This document shows positions 20,772 to 33,400 of a stretch of DNA of 64,000 nucleotides, piece after piece. How positions within the stretch are numbered: position 1 is the first letter of the stretch; each line of letters begins with the position of its first letter. The stretch lies in the NCBI GenBank assembly GCA_016081115.2, contig JABTTQ020000188.1, forward strand, positions 310,001 through 374,000, given 5' to 3'. The notes beneath the pieces are model-generated. The model searched no databases. It was not told the DNA's origin and saw nothing but the letters and a program-made list of their open reading frames with translations. This stretch comes from Rehmannia glutinosa (Eukaryota > Streptophyta > Magnoliopsida > Lamiales > Orobanchaceae). The position numbers and the translations under genes are program-made.

Positions 20772-22042
20772 GTTAGATAAATGTTTTTATCATGATTTTG
20801 ATGATTTTGTTCAAATGAGTTTTTATACCAAAATAATGTCCCTAAATGTTGTCCCAACACTTCCGATCGATCTAAAATGTTTTTACTATTTTTCGGAGTA
20901 TTTCTTGAAGTTAATATTCGATTTAAAATTGGACAACACTTTTGTTTGTTTCGACTGGTCGCCCTATAGGGCAACCCACTGAGTTGAGTTTTGAAACGAG
21001 AAAATGGGACGTAAAAAGGGCGAGGGCGACGTCGACCAGGTGGGCGGCCGGTGTGGTCGACCGGTCGACCGGCGGGCGACTGTACCGCAAGTTGGATTTT
21101 GTTCCGGACTTCTGTTTCGTAAAAACGTCCAGGGCGGCGGTCACGTCATTAAGGCATGCGACCGGTCGCACCCTTTGACCGGTCCCCTGTGTAAAAATTC
21201 GCGAGAATTCAATTTCAATCTTATCTCTCGCGCGACCGGTCGAACCCCATGTTTGACAAAGAAACTATCCGTTGCATTTTCAAACGACTTTTCCTATTTT
21301 GTGGGATTGATTTCTGACTATATTGATGATTTTAAATGGTTTCTTTTGCAGCAAATCACTCCCAAGGAGGAGCCAATGTATGGAAATCAAAGCCAAGACC
21401 TCTCCTATAAATAGAGGCTTCATTCAAGCAACAAGACACAACACTCTATACAAGCAAAGAGCAAACAAAGCAAACACTTTCATATATCTTGTTGTATTAG
21501 CCTTAGCACTTTCACTTGCACAAATTTGAGGTCTAGGCTTTCAATTCTTGATTACACTTGTACTCATATTGTTTCAATCATTATTGAGTTGTAATCTTGA
21601 TTTTGGTCATCATTCAACACAAGACATCCTTGTGATTATTCTTGTGGTAAGAATACACTTGGATGATCTAGGTGATAGGTGTTTGAAGGTTGTGGTAATC
21701 TTCAAAGGTGTTGTAAGAGGGTTGTGGTAATCCTCAAGGTGGTGTAAGAGGATTGTGGTAATCCTCAAAGTGGTGAAAGAGGGTTGTGGTAATCCTCAAG
21801 GTGTTGTATTAATTTTTGGTAAATTAATAAAATCTTTTTCTTTTTGAAATCCATCCCGGAGATACTGGGGTGGTAGAGGATTAGGCCCTAGGTGGGTTGA
21901 ACCTCTTTAAATCAACGAGTGTTGTTTTTTTCCGCTTTTACATTTTAGTTATTCACTCGTTGTTTCGAAAAAGAGGGTGATTTGCGAAAATTCGGCATAA
22001 TCTATTCACCCCCTCTAGATTATTGTAGCCACTGGACTTACA
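20772..22042 (+). repeat. 5' LTR of copia element A
   Basis: It runs from GTTAGATAAATG (probably an eroded TGTTAGAT) to CTGGACTTACA and is about 1271 bp. It contains a patch of GACCGGTCGCACC-type GC-rich palindromic sequence near 21030-21180. At 21688-21808 there are four ~31 bp tandem units of GGTTGTGGTAATCCTCAAGG. TATAAATAGAGGC at 21408 is a good candidate TATA region, about 29 nt before a possible start. Confidence 0.85.
21404..21420 (+). promoter_or_regulatory. Candidate TATA box in LTR A
   Basis: CCTATAAATAGAGGCTTC lies in the middle of the LTR, where the Pol II promoter of a copia element is expected. The 3' LTR has the equivalent TTATAAATAGAGGC at about 26599. Transcription is inferred from position. 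Confidence 0.6.
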
Positions 22043-22044
22043 AG

Positions 22045-22057
22045 TGGTATCAAAGCC
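22045..22057 (+). other. Primer-binding site of copia element A
   Basis: TGGTATCAAAGCC lies two bases after the LTR end. It is a variant of the initiator-methionine tRNA complement TGGTATCAGAGC used by most plant copia elements. Confidence 0.8.
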
Positions 22058-22099
22058 AAACTCTTTGGCTAGCTCGTTCCGAGTAAAGAGGAAAGATCC

Positions 22100-23705
22100 A
22101 TGGCTACAAATGATGCTCATCTCACCACCGGCGCCTCTACCAATAAGCCACCACTATTCGACGCCAACAACTATGCATTTGGAAAGACCGTATGGAGTGC
22201 TTCCTACAAGGGTGCGGGTTCGACATTTGGAATGTGGTCATTGTAGGAGTTGATCAACCAACAAAGAAATCGGAGGATGGCACCTTGGCTCCTAAACCTT
22301 TCAAGGAATTTGATGAAAATGACAAGAAGGCTTTTTCTCTAAACGGTAAGGCCTTAAATATTTTGCATTGTTCTCTTACCGCCACCGAGTGCAATCGCAT
22401 AAGAGGCATAAGGTCGGCACATGAGGTTTGGGAAAAATTGGAGACAATCTATGAAGGGACTAAGAAAGTCAAGCAAGCAAGAAAGACCATGCTTGTTAAA
22501 GACTTTGAAAACTTTAACATGTATGATGGCGAAAGCATCTCCAAAATGGTGGAAAGGCTTGACAATATTGTCAATATTCTTGTGGCCCGGCAAAGTCATC
22601 TCAGAAGAAGACAAGGTGACCAAGGTACTAAATGCACTTCGGCTCATGGTCCAAAAAAAAGTAACGGCAATCACGGAGGCACAAAATCTTGAGACACTCA
22701 AGTTTGATGAGCTTATTGAAACCTACTCATCTATGAAGTCTATCTCAAGGAGAGAAAAATTCCAAACCATCCACAAATCAATCGGGTATGCAAATTATTC
22801 CTAAAGGTCTTGCTTCTTCTTCTAATAATGCATACTATGATAATGATGATGATGATGAGGAGACGGCCGCACTTGTTCGAAAATTTGCAAAATTTGTGAA
22901 TAAAAATAAAGCAAGAAAACCAAGAGATAATGCTTGCTTTAAATCACGAAAACCCGGGCACTTCATTGCCGATTGCCCAAAGCTCGATGAAGATGAGCAA
23001 AAGAAAAGGAAGCCTTTCACAAAAAAGAAGGCTCTAAATGCGGAAGTCAAAACATGGGATGAACTACTCGAAACAACCGATGAGGAAGGAGAAACCGAAC
23101 ACGGTCTCATGGCTATAGACGATGAAAACAATGAGGTACACTCAAATTCTTCTACTTCCTCCATAGTTGATGACTTGCAATGTGATTTTGATGAATTGCA
23201 AATTGAGTTTCAAAATTTAATCGTTAAATACAAAAATTTGAAAAAGGAGCATAAGGAGATTAAGGTTGAAAAGGAAAAATTATTTACCTCTTATGAATCC
23301 TTAGACAAAGCTCATGCTCTTACTCTTACTAGAATTCATTCTCTTGAAACCGAAAAGGAATCGCTCACAAAAGATATTGAATGTTTGAAAAATGACGTGC
23401 ATCGTTTCAACATAAGTACGGATAAAGTCACAAAAATTTTAGATGCACAAAGAGGTGAGCATTCAAAACAAGGACTTGGTTACAAACCATTTCAAAAAGT
23501 CTTTAAGAAAAATAACCAAGGTCCGACTTTCATACGTGCTAGTAGCTCTCATACTCCTACTTGTTTTTATTGTGGCAAAATTGGACATTATGCTAATAAT
23601 TGCAAATTGAGAAATAGCTCTAGTTATATTTGGAGACCCAAAGGTCTCAAAACTAACCCCATGGACCCCAAAATTATAGGGTACCTAAAAGAAATGCTTT
23701 TGTAG
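22100..23705 (+). pseudogene. gag of copia element A, frameshifted
   Basis: It starts MATNDAHLTTG at 22100. The gag core lies at about 22250-22700 (FNEYDGKALN-like FSLNGKALNILHCSLTATEC, VWEKLETIYEGTKKVKQA, LVKDFENFNMYDGESISKM). Frame changes occur near 22600 and 22790. A first zinc knuckle at 22933 reads CFKSRKPGHFIADC, with its second Cys replaced by Ser, and a second knuckle at 23563 reads CFYCGKIGHYANNC and is intact. Between them is a long coiled coil (DELQIEFQNLIVKYKNLKKE onwards, about 130 residues), a feature of SIRE-type gags. The product would form virus-like particles. Confidence 0.85.
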
Positions 23706-23729
23706 GTAATAGGGGCTATAACAACCATG

Positions 23730-25935
23730 GAGGATTCGAAATGGCTCGTGGACAGCGGATGTTCACGCCATATGACCGGGAGGAGAGAGCTTTTTACCAA
23801 CATCAAGCTCCAAGAAGAGGGTATGGTCATGTTCGGCAATGGCAAAGGAAAAATTCTTGGAAATGGAGAAATTGGTAACTTCTTCTCTCTTTCTTTGTAA
23901 TGTTCTTTTAGTAGAAGGGCTTAAGTTTAATTTGATAAGTGTTAGCCAACTTTGTGATTCAAATTATGATGTTTCTTTTAATAAAGAAAAATGCCTTATT
24001 CTTAAAAATGGTAATATTATTTGTGAAGCAAATAGAAAATGCAATCTTTACAAAATTTGTACTAGTGATTTGGTTAGTCAAAATGTTTCTTGTCTTGTCG
24101 CCAATAATGATTTAACGAATTTATGGCATAGGCGACTTGGACATGTTGGATACAAAAGTTTGAAAAATATTTACAAAAACCAACATGTAAAAGGACTACC
24201 CAAATTGAATTTTGAAAATCTTGGCTTATGTGACACTTGTCAAAAGAACAAATTAGTTAAGAGTAGTTTTAAGCCCAAAATGAAATTTCTACTACCAAAC
24301 CCCTACAATTGCTTCACCTTGATTTGTATGGGGATATTGGTACGGCTAGTCTAAGTGGAAAACATTACACTTTTGTTATTGTCGATGATTTTTCTAGATA
24401 CACTTGGGCTCTTTTTCTTGCAAATAAAAGCGATGTCGTTAATGAGTTTGTTAAGTTGTGTAGACGCATTGAGTACGAAAAAGGAGATACTATTAAAACT
24501 ATTCAAGTGATCGGCGGAGAATTTGACGGTGAGTTTAGAGTCTTTTGTGAAACCAAGGGATATACACACAACTTTTCGGCTCCAAGGACACCTCAACAAA
24601 ATGGTGTAGCCGAGAAAGGAAGAATCGGACGCTACAAGAAATGAGTCGGTCCATGCTCAATGAATTTTCTCTTCCAAAATATTTTTGGGCCGAAGCCGTA
24701 AATACCGCTTGCTATGTCATTAATCGAGTTTATATTCGTCCTAAAATGAATAAAACTCCATATGAGCTTTGGAAAGGAAAAACTCCAAATATTAGTTATT
24801 TCAAAATATTTGGATGTAAGTGCTTTATTTTGAATACTAAGGATCAATTGGACAAACTTGATCCTAAGGCCGATGAAGGAATATTTATGGGGTATTCAAC
24901 CAAGAGCAAAGCATATCGGGTTTACAACAAGACTAGCATGGTTGTTGAAGAATCTATTCATGTCAAATTTAATGAAGCCTCGGGTGTTGAAAGAATACCC
25001 AATGACGATAGTGATGAAGAGGATATTGTTGAACCTATTGTTCAAAGTGATGCTCATAATGATAAACCTTCTATTTCATATGATCAACCTTCAAGTTCAA
25101 ATGTTCCTCAAGAAGATAGAGGTGATACTTCGAATCTTCCCGTAGCATTGAAATTTAAGGGAGATCACCCAAAAGATCTTATTATTGGTGATCCCTTGAT
25201 AAAGTAATGACTCGAAGAAATTTTGCCGAGAAAGCTCTTATTTCTCAAAAGGAGCCTAAAAATGCTAAAGAAGCTATTGAGGATGAGGATTGGTTTCTAG
25301 AGATGCAAGAGGAGTTGAATCAATTTGAAAGAAATGATGTATGGGAATTGGTACCTTGTCCTCCCTCTCAAACCATTATTGGCACAAAATGGGTTTTCCG
25401 GAACAAATTTGATGATCAAGGCAACATTGTTCGAAATAAGGCAAGGTTAGTAGCTCAAGGGTATTGTCAAGAAGAAGGTATTGACTATGATGAAACTTTT
25501 GCACCCGAAAGCACGTTTAGAAGCTATTCGTATTTTACTTGCCTATTCTTGTTTCAAAATTTCAAACTTTACCAAATGGATGTTAAATCCGCTTTCTTAA
25601 ATGGTATTATTCAAGAAGAAGTATATGTTAAACAACCTCCGGGGTTTGAAAATTTTTCTAGGCCTAATGATGTTTATAAACTTAAAAAGGCTTTGTATGG
25701 TTTAAAACAAGCACCCCGTGCATGGTATGATAGACTTAGCTCTTTTCTTTTGCAAAATGGTTTTACAAGAGGTAAAGTTGATACTACACTCTTTGTTTTT
25801 GAAAAAGGGCAAGATTGTTTACTTGTGCAAATTTATGTTGATGATATTATCTTTGGTGCTACTAATGAATCTTTGTGCAAGAAATTCTCCAAGTTAATGC
25901 AAGGTGAATTCGAGATGAGTATGATGGGGAGCTAA
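23730..25935 (+). pseudogene. pol of copia element A: protease, integrase, reverse transcriptase
   Basis: The protease active site is WLVDSGCSRHMTG at about 23741. The GAG-pre-integrase domain is LWHRRLGHVGYKSLKN at about 24121. The integrase core carries its first Asp in VDDFSRYTWALF at 24382, but the second catalytic Asp is lost: the stretch that should read R-S-D-H-G-G-E-F-like reads QVIGGEFDGEF (24505). The Glu is in PRTPQQNGVAEK. The RT domain at 25280-25935 contains WVFRNKFDDQGNIVRNKARL, LYQMDVKSAFLNG, LYGLKQAPRAWYDRL and the catalytic YVDDIIFGAT. Frame changes occur near 24300, 24640, 25205 and 25930. The pol would make cDNA and integrate it. Confidence 0.92.
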
Positions 25936-26356
25936 ACTTCTTCCTTGGACTTCAAATTAAGCAATGCCAAGAAGGTATTTATATTTCGCAATCAAAGTAT
26001 ACAAAAGAACTTTTGAAGAAGTTCGGCATTGAAGAAGGAAGAACCGTCTCGACTCTATGGCAACCAATGTCAAAATTGACAAAGATGAAAAAGCAAGACG
26101 GTTGATGAATCCAAGTATCGAGGTATGATTGGTAGTTTACTTTATTTAACCGCTAGTAGACCAGGACATTCTTCATGCCGTATGCCTATGTGCTCGTTTT
26201 CAAAGCAATCCAAAATAATCTCATATGAGTGCCGTTAAACGGATTTTTCGATATTTGAAAGGCACTATTCAATATGGTTTATTTTATCCAAAGAATGAAA
26301 TTTTTCTCTTAAAGGTTATAGTGATTTGGACTATGCGGGTAATAGTGATTCTCCAA
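25936..26356 (+). pseudogene. Partial RNase H region of copia element A, cut by deletion
   Basis: After a frameshift the sequence continues LNFFLGLQIKQCQEGIYISQ and, with further frame changes, MIGSLLYLTASRP and YSDLDYAGNSDSPS, the start of the copia RNase H. It then passes directly into LTR sequence at 26357, so the rest of the RNase H is absent. Confidence 0.8.
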
Positions 26357-27244
26357 GTCGCACCCCCTTTGACCGGTCCCCCTGTGTAAAAATTCGCAGA
26401 ATTCAATTTCAATCTTATCTCTCGCGACGGGTCGAACCCCATGTTTGACAAAGAAACTATCTGTTGCATTTTCGCATGACTTTTTCCTATTTTGTGGGAT
26501 TGATTTCTGACTATATTGATGATTTTAAATGGTTTCTTTTGCAGCAAATCACTCCCCAAGGAGGAGCCAATGTCCTGGAAATCAAAGCCAAGACCTCTCT
26601 TATAAATAGAGGCTTCATTCAAGCAACAAGACACAACACTCTATACAAGCAAAAGAGCAAACAAAGCAAACACTTTCATATATCTTGTTGTATTAGCCTT
26701 AGCACTTTCACTTGCACAAATTTGAGGTCTAGGCTTTCAATTCTTGATTACACTTGTACTCATATTGTTTCAATCATTATTGAGTTGTAATCTTGATTTT
26801 GGTCATCATTCAACACAAGACATCCTTGTGAGTATTCTTGTGGTAAGAATACACTTGGATGATCTAGGTGATAGGTGTTTGAAGGTTGTGGTAATCTTCA
26901 AAGGTGTTGTAAGAGGGTTGTGGTAATCCTCAAGGTGGTGTAAGAGGATTGTGGTAATCCTCAAAGTGGTGAAAGAGGGTTGTGGTAATCCTCAAGGTGT
27001 TGTATTAATTTTTGGTAAATTAATAAAATCTTTTTTTCTTTTTGAAATCCATCCCGGAGATACTGGGGTGGTAGAGGATTAGGCCCTAGGTGGGTTGAAC
27101 CTCTTTAAATCAACGAGTGTTGTTTCTTTTCCGCTTTTACATTTTAGTTATTCACTCGTTGTTTCGAAAAAGAGGGTGATTTGCGAAAATTCGGCATAAT
27201 CTATTCACCCCCCCTCTAGATTATTGTAGCCACTTGGACTTACA
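26357..27244 (+). repeat. 3' LTR of copia element A, lacking its first ~395 bp
   Basis: It matches the 5' LTR from about 21167 to 22042, including the four ~31 bp GGTTGTGGTAATC units (about 26882-27002), and ends CACTTGGACTTACA. It lacks the U3 start because of the deletion that also removed the RNase H end. Confidence 0.88.
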
Positions 27245-27398
27245 ATTTCTTCCAATGCCTATTACGCATTTCTCATTTTCGAGATTAACGATTATATATT
27301 CTCCTCTAGTATTATTACTCGATCAATTGACTAGCGACTTTAGAAATATTAGACCCTCGATAATTTAGGAGTACATTTCGATCATTATTCCAATATTC
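27245..27398 (+). mobile_element. Second gypsy-like LTR, segment 2 (between elements A and B)
   Basis: It resumes with ATTTCTTCCAATGCCTATTA, matching the first LTR copy from about 19664 on. It breaks after TATTC (27394-27398), the target duplication of element B. Confidence 0.85.
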
Positions 27399-27961
27399 AT
27401 TGGGGATTTATTACGTGCGATGTTATATTCCGAAATTAAATCAGAAAACTTATTTGCATTCCGAAACGAAATTATAGAAAATGCGTAAAATTAGACCGAG
27501 GCTAGAGTTCGACTCTATGTCTTTAAGAAGAATCGACGCTACGGCGCCCACGATTCAATAGCAAACGTGTCCCAAGATACAACGGTCTCACTCTCTTTGC
27601 CGCATGAGCACTCCAAACAACAAGAGATGGCAAACTTGAATGTTTTGTACTCTCTCTTTTTACCGAAAACTTTTGATGGGAAATATGATTATGAATGTAT
27701 GCAAAATGCTAATGTTTTTGCTCATTGATTTTTTTGCAGAATGAGGGGAATATTTATAGATTACCAAAGGTCACAATAGAAACAACACAACTATTCGAAT
27801 AAACATGTCCATTTATTCGAACAGATCCGTCCATTGGTTTCAAACGAAACAACACAACTATTCGGATAAACCTTTTCAATCCGAATAGTTTTCAAATGAA
27901 TAGTCACACCTTTTGGCAATAATTTCTCGTTCACCCGGAAATATCTATAATATTTCCAACA
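27399..27961 (-). repeat. Left LTR of element B
   Basis: About 90 percent alike by eye to 45388-45951, with shared landmarks TTATTACGTGCGATGTTATA, GCAAAATGCTAATGTTTTTG and TTCACCCGGAAATATCTATA. Its first two bases appear eroded. Confidence 0.85.
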
Positions 27962-29888
27962 ATCCCCACATGAATGAGAAATTACATGAATCAATGCAAA
28001 TGCACATGTAAATGCAGACACTAAAGAGAGTACAACCGGAAAGTTATTGCATCGGAGAGAGGTAGCCGGCTTTGAACCTTCATTAGTGGAATACTATCGG
28101 ATTTACTTGACTAATCGTGAACATGATGTCTTGAAGTATAGCCGTTGGTGTAAACCAAGACAACAAAGACCCAGAAGAATAACCTCCCTAACATTTCGAG
28201 TTCTCATGGTTGTGTTCATTTTGCCCTGAACAACCTTGGGTTTCATAAGTGTTTTAGAGAATTCAAGCCTCAAAATTCTCATAGAAGCGGCCACACTTCA
28301 CACTTACATAGGTGACCTCCTATTAAGAGTATTCTGCTATACCCCACTTGGTTTAACCAAGCTATAGGAATCATTAAAAGTTGATCTTAACGTACGTATA
28401 TATGCAGAAAGCACTTTAATCATAGGAATGGGTAGGAATTTTATCCTAAGTGCTTAACTGAATCTTCATAACTTAGTTGTCCCATTGAACCAAGTTCTTG
28501 GGATCTCCAGTCATCATGGTTGGGCTACCATTACAAAGATTCATGCGTAATAGGCTTCAATCCCATTCCATTCGATAATCGGTATTTGATCTCCACTTCA
28601 ATCAAATTTGCGCGCAAGATTGAGATCAATATCTTTACATATTTGAGCATATAATCCATGAGCATGTGTAACCACTTCAAATCGACATAAGTGTCATAGG
28701 TGGACTTTTAAGCCCTTCAATGTCAATGTGGCTTTATAACACCTTAAGCTCATATAGACTATTGTCAATATGTCATTTCTTTTTAGGAAGAGACTTATTT
28801 TTGACTTTATCGCTTGTCAAACTTGTCATTATCTATACAATGATTTAATAGTTGTACATGTTCCCTTCAAGTTCGATACAACAATCCATTTTGGGCCTAC
28901 CTTAATAAGGTTAGCCTTTAAGGCCTTTTTCTACATCTTTCTTTCGACTGAATGTGTGCGGTGTTGCAACACTAAAGAGTAAACTAAAAGATGCACTCTT
29001 TTAGAGAAATCACGGGTGATCCCTGTGAGCTATCAACTAGCATTGTCAATGTCAATTGACCCGTGTCCTCTTTTCTAAGGATACCTCTCAAAGAAACTTG
29101 TATTTCATTGACTCCACAATTATTGGGGTCAATCTTTGTCAAAACTGAGGCAAATTTAATTTACCAAACATCCCCTCATTTGAGGCAAAACTCATCACCC
29201 TCACAATGTGCAACAAGGTTGACTTTGAGAATTATCAATCTAACAATTGTTATTTCTCACAAAATTCAATTGTGATTGTATCCCAACTGACAAACAATCC
29301 AATTGCCTACGCAAAATTCCAAATAATTTCCCTGGAGGGCTAAAAGACTCAATTGTATACATTCACCATATTTTAGGTAGAGTTAACTTGCCATGTGCTT
29401 CCTCACAAGGAACGCTAAATCATGTGCCTCACACAAGGACATTAATATTTGCTCATGCATTCTTCACATGTTTATGACACTCAAAATGCCATAGAACTAA
29501 AGTTATCATGACACTCAAGGTATCATAATACCCAAGTTGTCATGACATCAAACCTATCACAAAGACTCAAGTTGGCACTTTGTGCGCCGCCTATAGCTCG
29601 ATTGGCTATCACAATATCCCAATATGGAATCCCACATTTATATTGTGAATTCAATTTAATGAAGATAGAGAATTTTTACAGATCTTGTTTGCACAAAAAT
29701 CAAATCACAAATATTATTGTGAATTAATTCTAAAAGAGGTAACATTTCCCCACATTAGAATCATTTTCTTTTCTTTTGAACTGGATTCAACCACGTAGGC
29801 TTTAACAAGCCCGAACTCAAAGACCATGAGATACAATAATAATTTATATTCCCATCTCCAATTTAACCTTATTTAGAAATAAAGTGTC
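27962..29888. other. Non-coding interior of element B, left part
   Basis: No conserved protein domain is seen. Landmark phrases include GAGAGGTAGCCGGCTTTGAA and TATACCCCACTTGGTTTAAC. It reads like the long non-coding interior of a large retrotransposon derivative. Possibly it retains structured RNA functions such as packaging, but nothing in the sequence demonstrates that. Confidence 0.55.
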
Positions 29889-31445
29889 CGTTGGGAAATT
29901 AATTTTTAGATTTTGATGAATGCCATGTAAAACTTAGAATAGAAAGTTGGCACCCCATTTTTGTTGAAAATTGCATTGTAATAGATAGGGTTGGTCGAGT
30001 GAGTTAAGTCGCCTATGCTGAATATGCAAGAAGTCAACCGGAGACTAGAAGGAAGACTCATTTGTGAGGCGGTGGGTGTGGCAAAGAAGAGAAGACAGAA
30101 CTCGTGAAGGTGCGGTGAGATGCGGTGAGTGAAGTGTCGATCAAGTCAACTCAAGATAGCCAAGTCTCAAGTTGAAGTGACGGATGAGTCATCCATGATT
30201 GAAAGTCGACTCGAAGTCACCTGGGAAGTCAAGGAAATGCGGTCAATCAAGTCGAGATAATCGAAAGAGATCCGTTGCACATAAGTCAAGAAAATTACTT
30301 AAACAAGTAATACTTCCATCTTGTCTTTCTTAAAGTGCTCGATCCCGAAGCGTGCAAAAGGAATAAACCAATGGGAAACTCGCACTGTTCGGAACTCGAA
30401 AAGTCAAGACTCATTCATACGAGGAAATGTCAATTCCAAGAATCGCAACAAGACAAGCCAATGACCACAAGTGTCTTTTGAAAATTAACCTATCTCTTCA
30501 ACGGGCAAATTTTCAAAAGAACACTATAAAAGGCCGAGAGAGAATCTATTTGAGAAAAGGTTAACCTTGTTACCTGGAACTCTCAAGCTATTATTCAAAC
30601 TATAACCTACTCAAGTCATACAAGTTCAATCCTTAAGCCTACATTATGAAGGAAATCAATCCAACACTCACCCTTGTGAAGGAAAGACGACTTCAATCGT
30701 TGAAGAGGAAACATTTGAAGAATCAAGGGTCTACATTCCACAAAGGATTGTAGAAAGGTTCAAGGTCGAACGGTCTCAAGTTTTGGAGGGCTTCGTGATC
30801 AAATCCAAGAAGCTTGAGCAAGTGGGTTTGTAAAAGCGCAAACTTGCCCTGTGAAGAAAGGTCGAGTCGCACGAGAAGCCAAATTTGCGTGACCAAGGCT
30901 TCTCTAGATCGAGTCCCAAAGGATCAAGTCATTTGTGTGATCAAGACTTGTATCCGGACCGATAACCACTTTGTACATTGATCAATACTTAGTGGATTCC
31001 TCGGGGAGTTGGAGAAGAGAGGAGTAGAAGAATTACCCCATCTTTGAACCTCTATAAAAATTTATTGTGTCATTTACATTTCAAAGACTTTAATTTCGCA
31101 TATTATTTTGATATTTCTTTGATAAATTTGCTATCCAATTGATAATCAACAAAGTGCTAAAACCAAGTATTAAAACAAACTTAAACTAAATTCAAGGGTG
31201 TTAAGTCTTTCAAAAAACATATCACGGTCAAGTTAAGTTTTAGTCCAAACGGCTGAGTTATTCTATCAACGGCTCGAGTCGAGTGCATTGAGTGGCTAAC
31301 TCTTTGATTAACTAACTTAGTTGTCCATCACGGACTCACCGTGAAGTATTAACTCGAACGTTTTAAAAGGACTAAATCGAAAAGTTGGTAAGGTTTATTC
31401 AACCCCCTTCTAAACCTTACACTCACACCCCCCTTGGGACCTACA
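29889..31445 (+). repeat. 5' LTR of copia element C
   Basis: It starts CGTTGGGAAATTAATTTTTA (first base eroded from T) and ends CTTGGGACCTACA. A likely TATA region, ACTATAAAAGGCC, is at about 30522, and its equivalent is in the 3' LTR at about 43212. Confidence 0.88.
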
Positions 31446-31447
31446 AG

Positions 31448-31460
31448 TGGTATCGGAGCG
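31448..31460 (+). other. Primer-binding site of copia element C
   Basis: TGGTATCGGAGCG lies two bases after the 5' LTR and resembles the initiator-methionine tRNA complement TGGTATCAGAGC. Confidence 0.8.
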
Positions 31461-31570
31461 GTTGGTTCATTGAGCCTTCCGCACCAGTTCTTGAACTAGA
31501 TCTCCAATCTCTCAAAGCTTTCTTTAGCACTTGATCTTTCAAAACTCTTTTATTCAACAAAGTTATTATC

Positions 31571-33400
31571 ATGGAAGCAAATTTGACACGCATCCCTATG
31601 TTCACAATTGAAGAATTTGATGATTGGAAAATTCGTATGCAGGCTCATCTATCAGCATTACACGATGAAATGTGGATTGTAATAGAAGATGGGCCCCTGC
31701 AAATCTTGAAAGTGAACACACTGGAAGGAGGCTGCTGCGGTTTGAAGGAGAAGAGGATGTTGCTCCCTGCATCACCTATGGTTGAAAACCAAGAGTGAAT
31801 GGACAAATGATGACGAGAAAAGATACAACTTGGAAAACGTGGCCAAGGACATTCTTTACAAAACTCTGGACAAAGCCATGTTCAACAAAGTCAAATCGTG
31901 CAAGACTGCAAAAGAAATCTGGGATAAGCTAACCCTGATTTGTGAAGGCTCTGAGCAAATCAAGGAAAATAAACTATCTGTTGTTGTACAGAAATTTGAA
32001 AATTTTAAGATGCTTGCAGGAGAAACCTTGGATCAACTGGATGCTCGGTTCACAGAAATTACCAATGAGCTATCTCGCACTTGGAAAAGAATATACACAA
32101 AAGGAAATGTGTATGAAGATTCTAAGAAGTCTCCCAGCTGAGTGGGAAATGAAAGTCATGGCCCTGAGACACTCCATGGACCTATCAAAAACATCCAACC
32201 ATGAGCTATTCTCAGATCTCAAAGCCTATGAATTTGAGCTGAGAAGAAAAGACCTAGAGGAGACAGCTATGCCCAAAACAGCTGCTCTAATAGTTAAGGA
32301 TGGTAAAAGAGCCGAGGTCAAGGAAGTCATTGACCAAGAGGAGATTGCCCTGATGGTTAAAAGGTTTAACAAATTCCTCAACAAGAATTACAAAAGAGGC
32401 AAAGGTGAATCCTCCGAGAAGACACTCGGCTCCTCCAAGTCGAGGGAAGATAGGCCACCCAAAACAACAGAGCATCAAAGGATTGAGTATCAAAGAGCCG
32501 ACAATCCAAGGATGGAAAGAATCGATCAAAAGGTTGAAAATTTATCCGAACCGCAGTAACCTGGTCACTATGCTATTGATTGCCCATATCCCGTAGTCAA
32601 CAAATACAGGAATGAAGAGGAAAGAAAAGTCTTGAGAGAAAGAAGACAAGAGAAGAAAAAGGCAATATTAGTGAGAGATCACGAGACAATCAAGTCAAAA
32701 GACACAAATGACTCGGAGAGTAGTGAAGTCGACTACTCAAGTGACTCGAAGAAGAAGCCTCGATCCGTCTAATGACCAAAGAACAAGACCAACCCGACCA
32801 AGAAAATGAGGTACACTCTAACTCATCACACTCGCATTCTAGTGTGATGATTGTGACACACATACTTCATCACCCACCGATCTTTATGATTCATTAGGCA
32901 AAATGATGAATGACTTTGAACACATTAAATCCTCACACACACTACTAAATGAGGGAAAATTACTACTAAAAGTTAAAACTCACGGTGACTAAGGAGCCGA
33001 GTAGTACTCTAAGTCACATAATTGATGAGAATAAAAGTTTAAAGGCCGAAAATGCTAAGCTAATAAAAGAGATAGTCGCTCTGAAAAGAGGAAAATGACC
33101 TCAAAAATGTGATTACCTCATTCACTAAGGCATCGAAATCTTTGGATGATCTTATTATGAGCCAAAAAGAGAATGTGGAGATAAGACAAAGCTTAGATTT
33201 AATTCCTCTATGCCAAGTCAAGTTCCAAGATCGATTTTGGAAAAAGGATCTTCAAGTAATGAAGCATCTCAAAAATCCAAAACTCCAAATGGAGCACACA
33301 CATTCATTCCAAAGCACAACCACAAGCAAACTGGCCTTGGTTATAAAGGAAAAGGAAAACAACATCGGTGAGTATCTTTGAAAAATACGGTGAGAAAAAT
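31571..33400 (+). pseudogene. gag of copia element C, frameshifted
   Basis: It starts MEANLTRIPMFTIEEFDDWK at 31571. The gag core follows: MQAHLSALHDEMW, then after a frame change NLENVAKDILYKTLDKAMFN, AKEIWDKLTLICEGSEQIKE, VVQKFENFKMLAGETLDQL, and MVKRFNKFLNKNYKRG. A zinc knuckle is only half visible (PGHYAIDC at about 32559), its first Cys pair being lost next to a stop. The following 32860-33400 stretch is the coiled-coil tail (DLYDSLGKMMNDFEHIK). Several stops and frameshifts are present. Confidence 0.8.

Larger units (their letters stand above)
20772..27244 (+). mobile_element. Copia element A, SIRE/Maximus-like, internally deleted
   Basis: A Ty1/copia element in the order LTR, PBS, gag, protease, integrase, RT, partial RNase H, truncated LTR. 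It is flanked by ATTTC duplications at 20767-20771 and 27245-27249. Its gag has a long coiled coil, as in the SIRE/Maximus lineage. A deletion removes the end of RNase H, everything 3' of it and the first ~395 bp of the 3' LTR, so no extra 3' ORF remains. It has several frameshifts and is dead. Confidence 0.9.

Noticed and set aside
21004..21414. 136-codon frame in the 5' LTR of element A
   Set aside because: It crosses a GC-rich palindromic LTR patch and the LTR TATA region; LTRs are not expected to code, and the 3' LTR lacks the frame.
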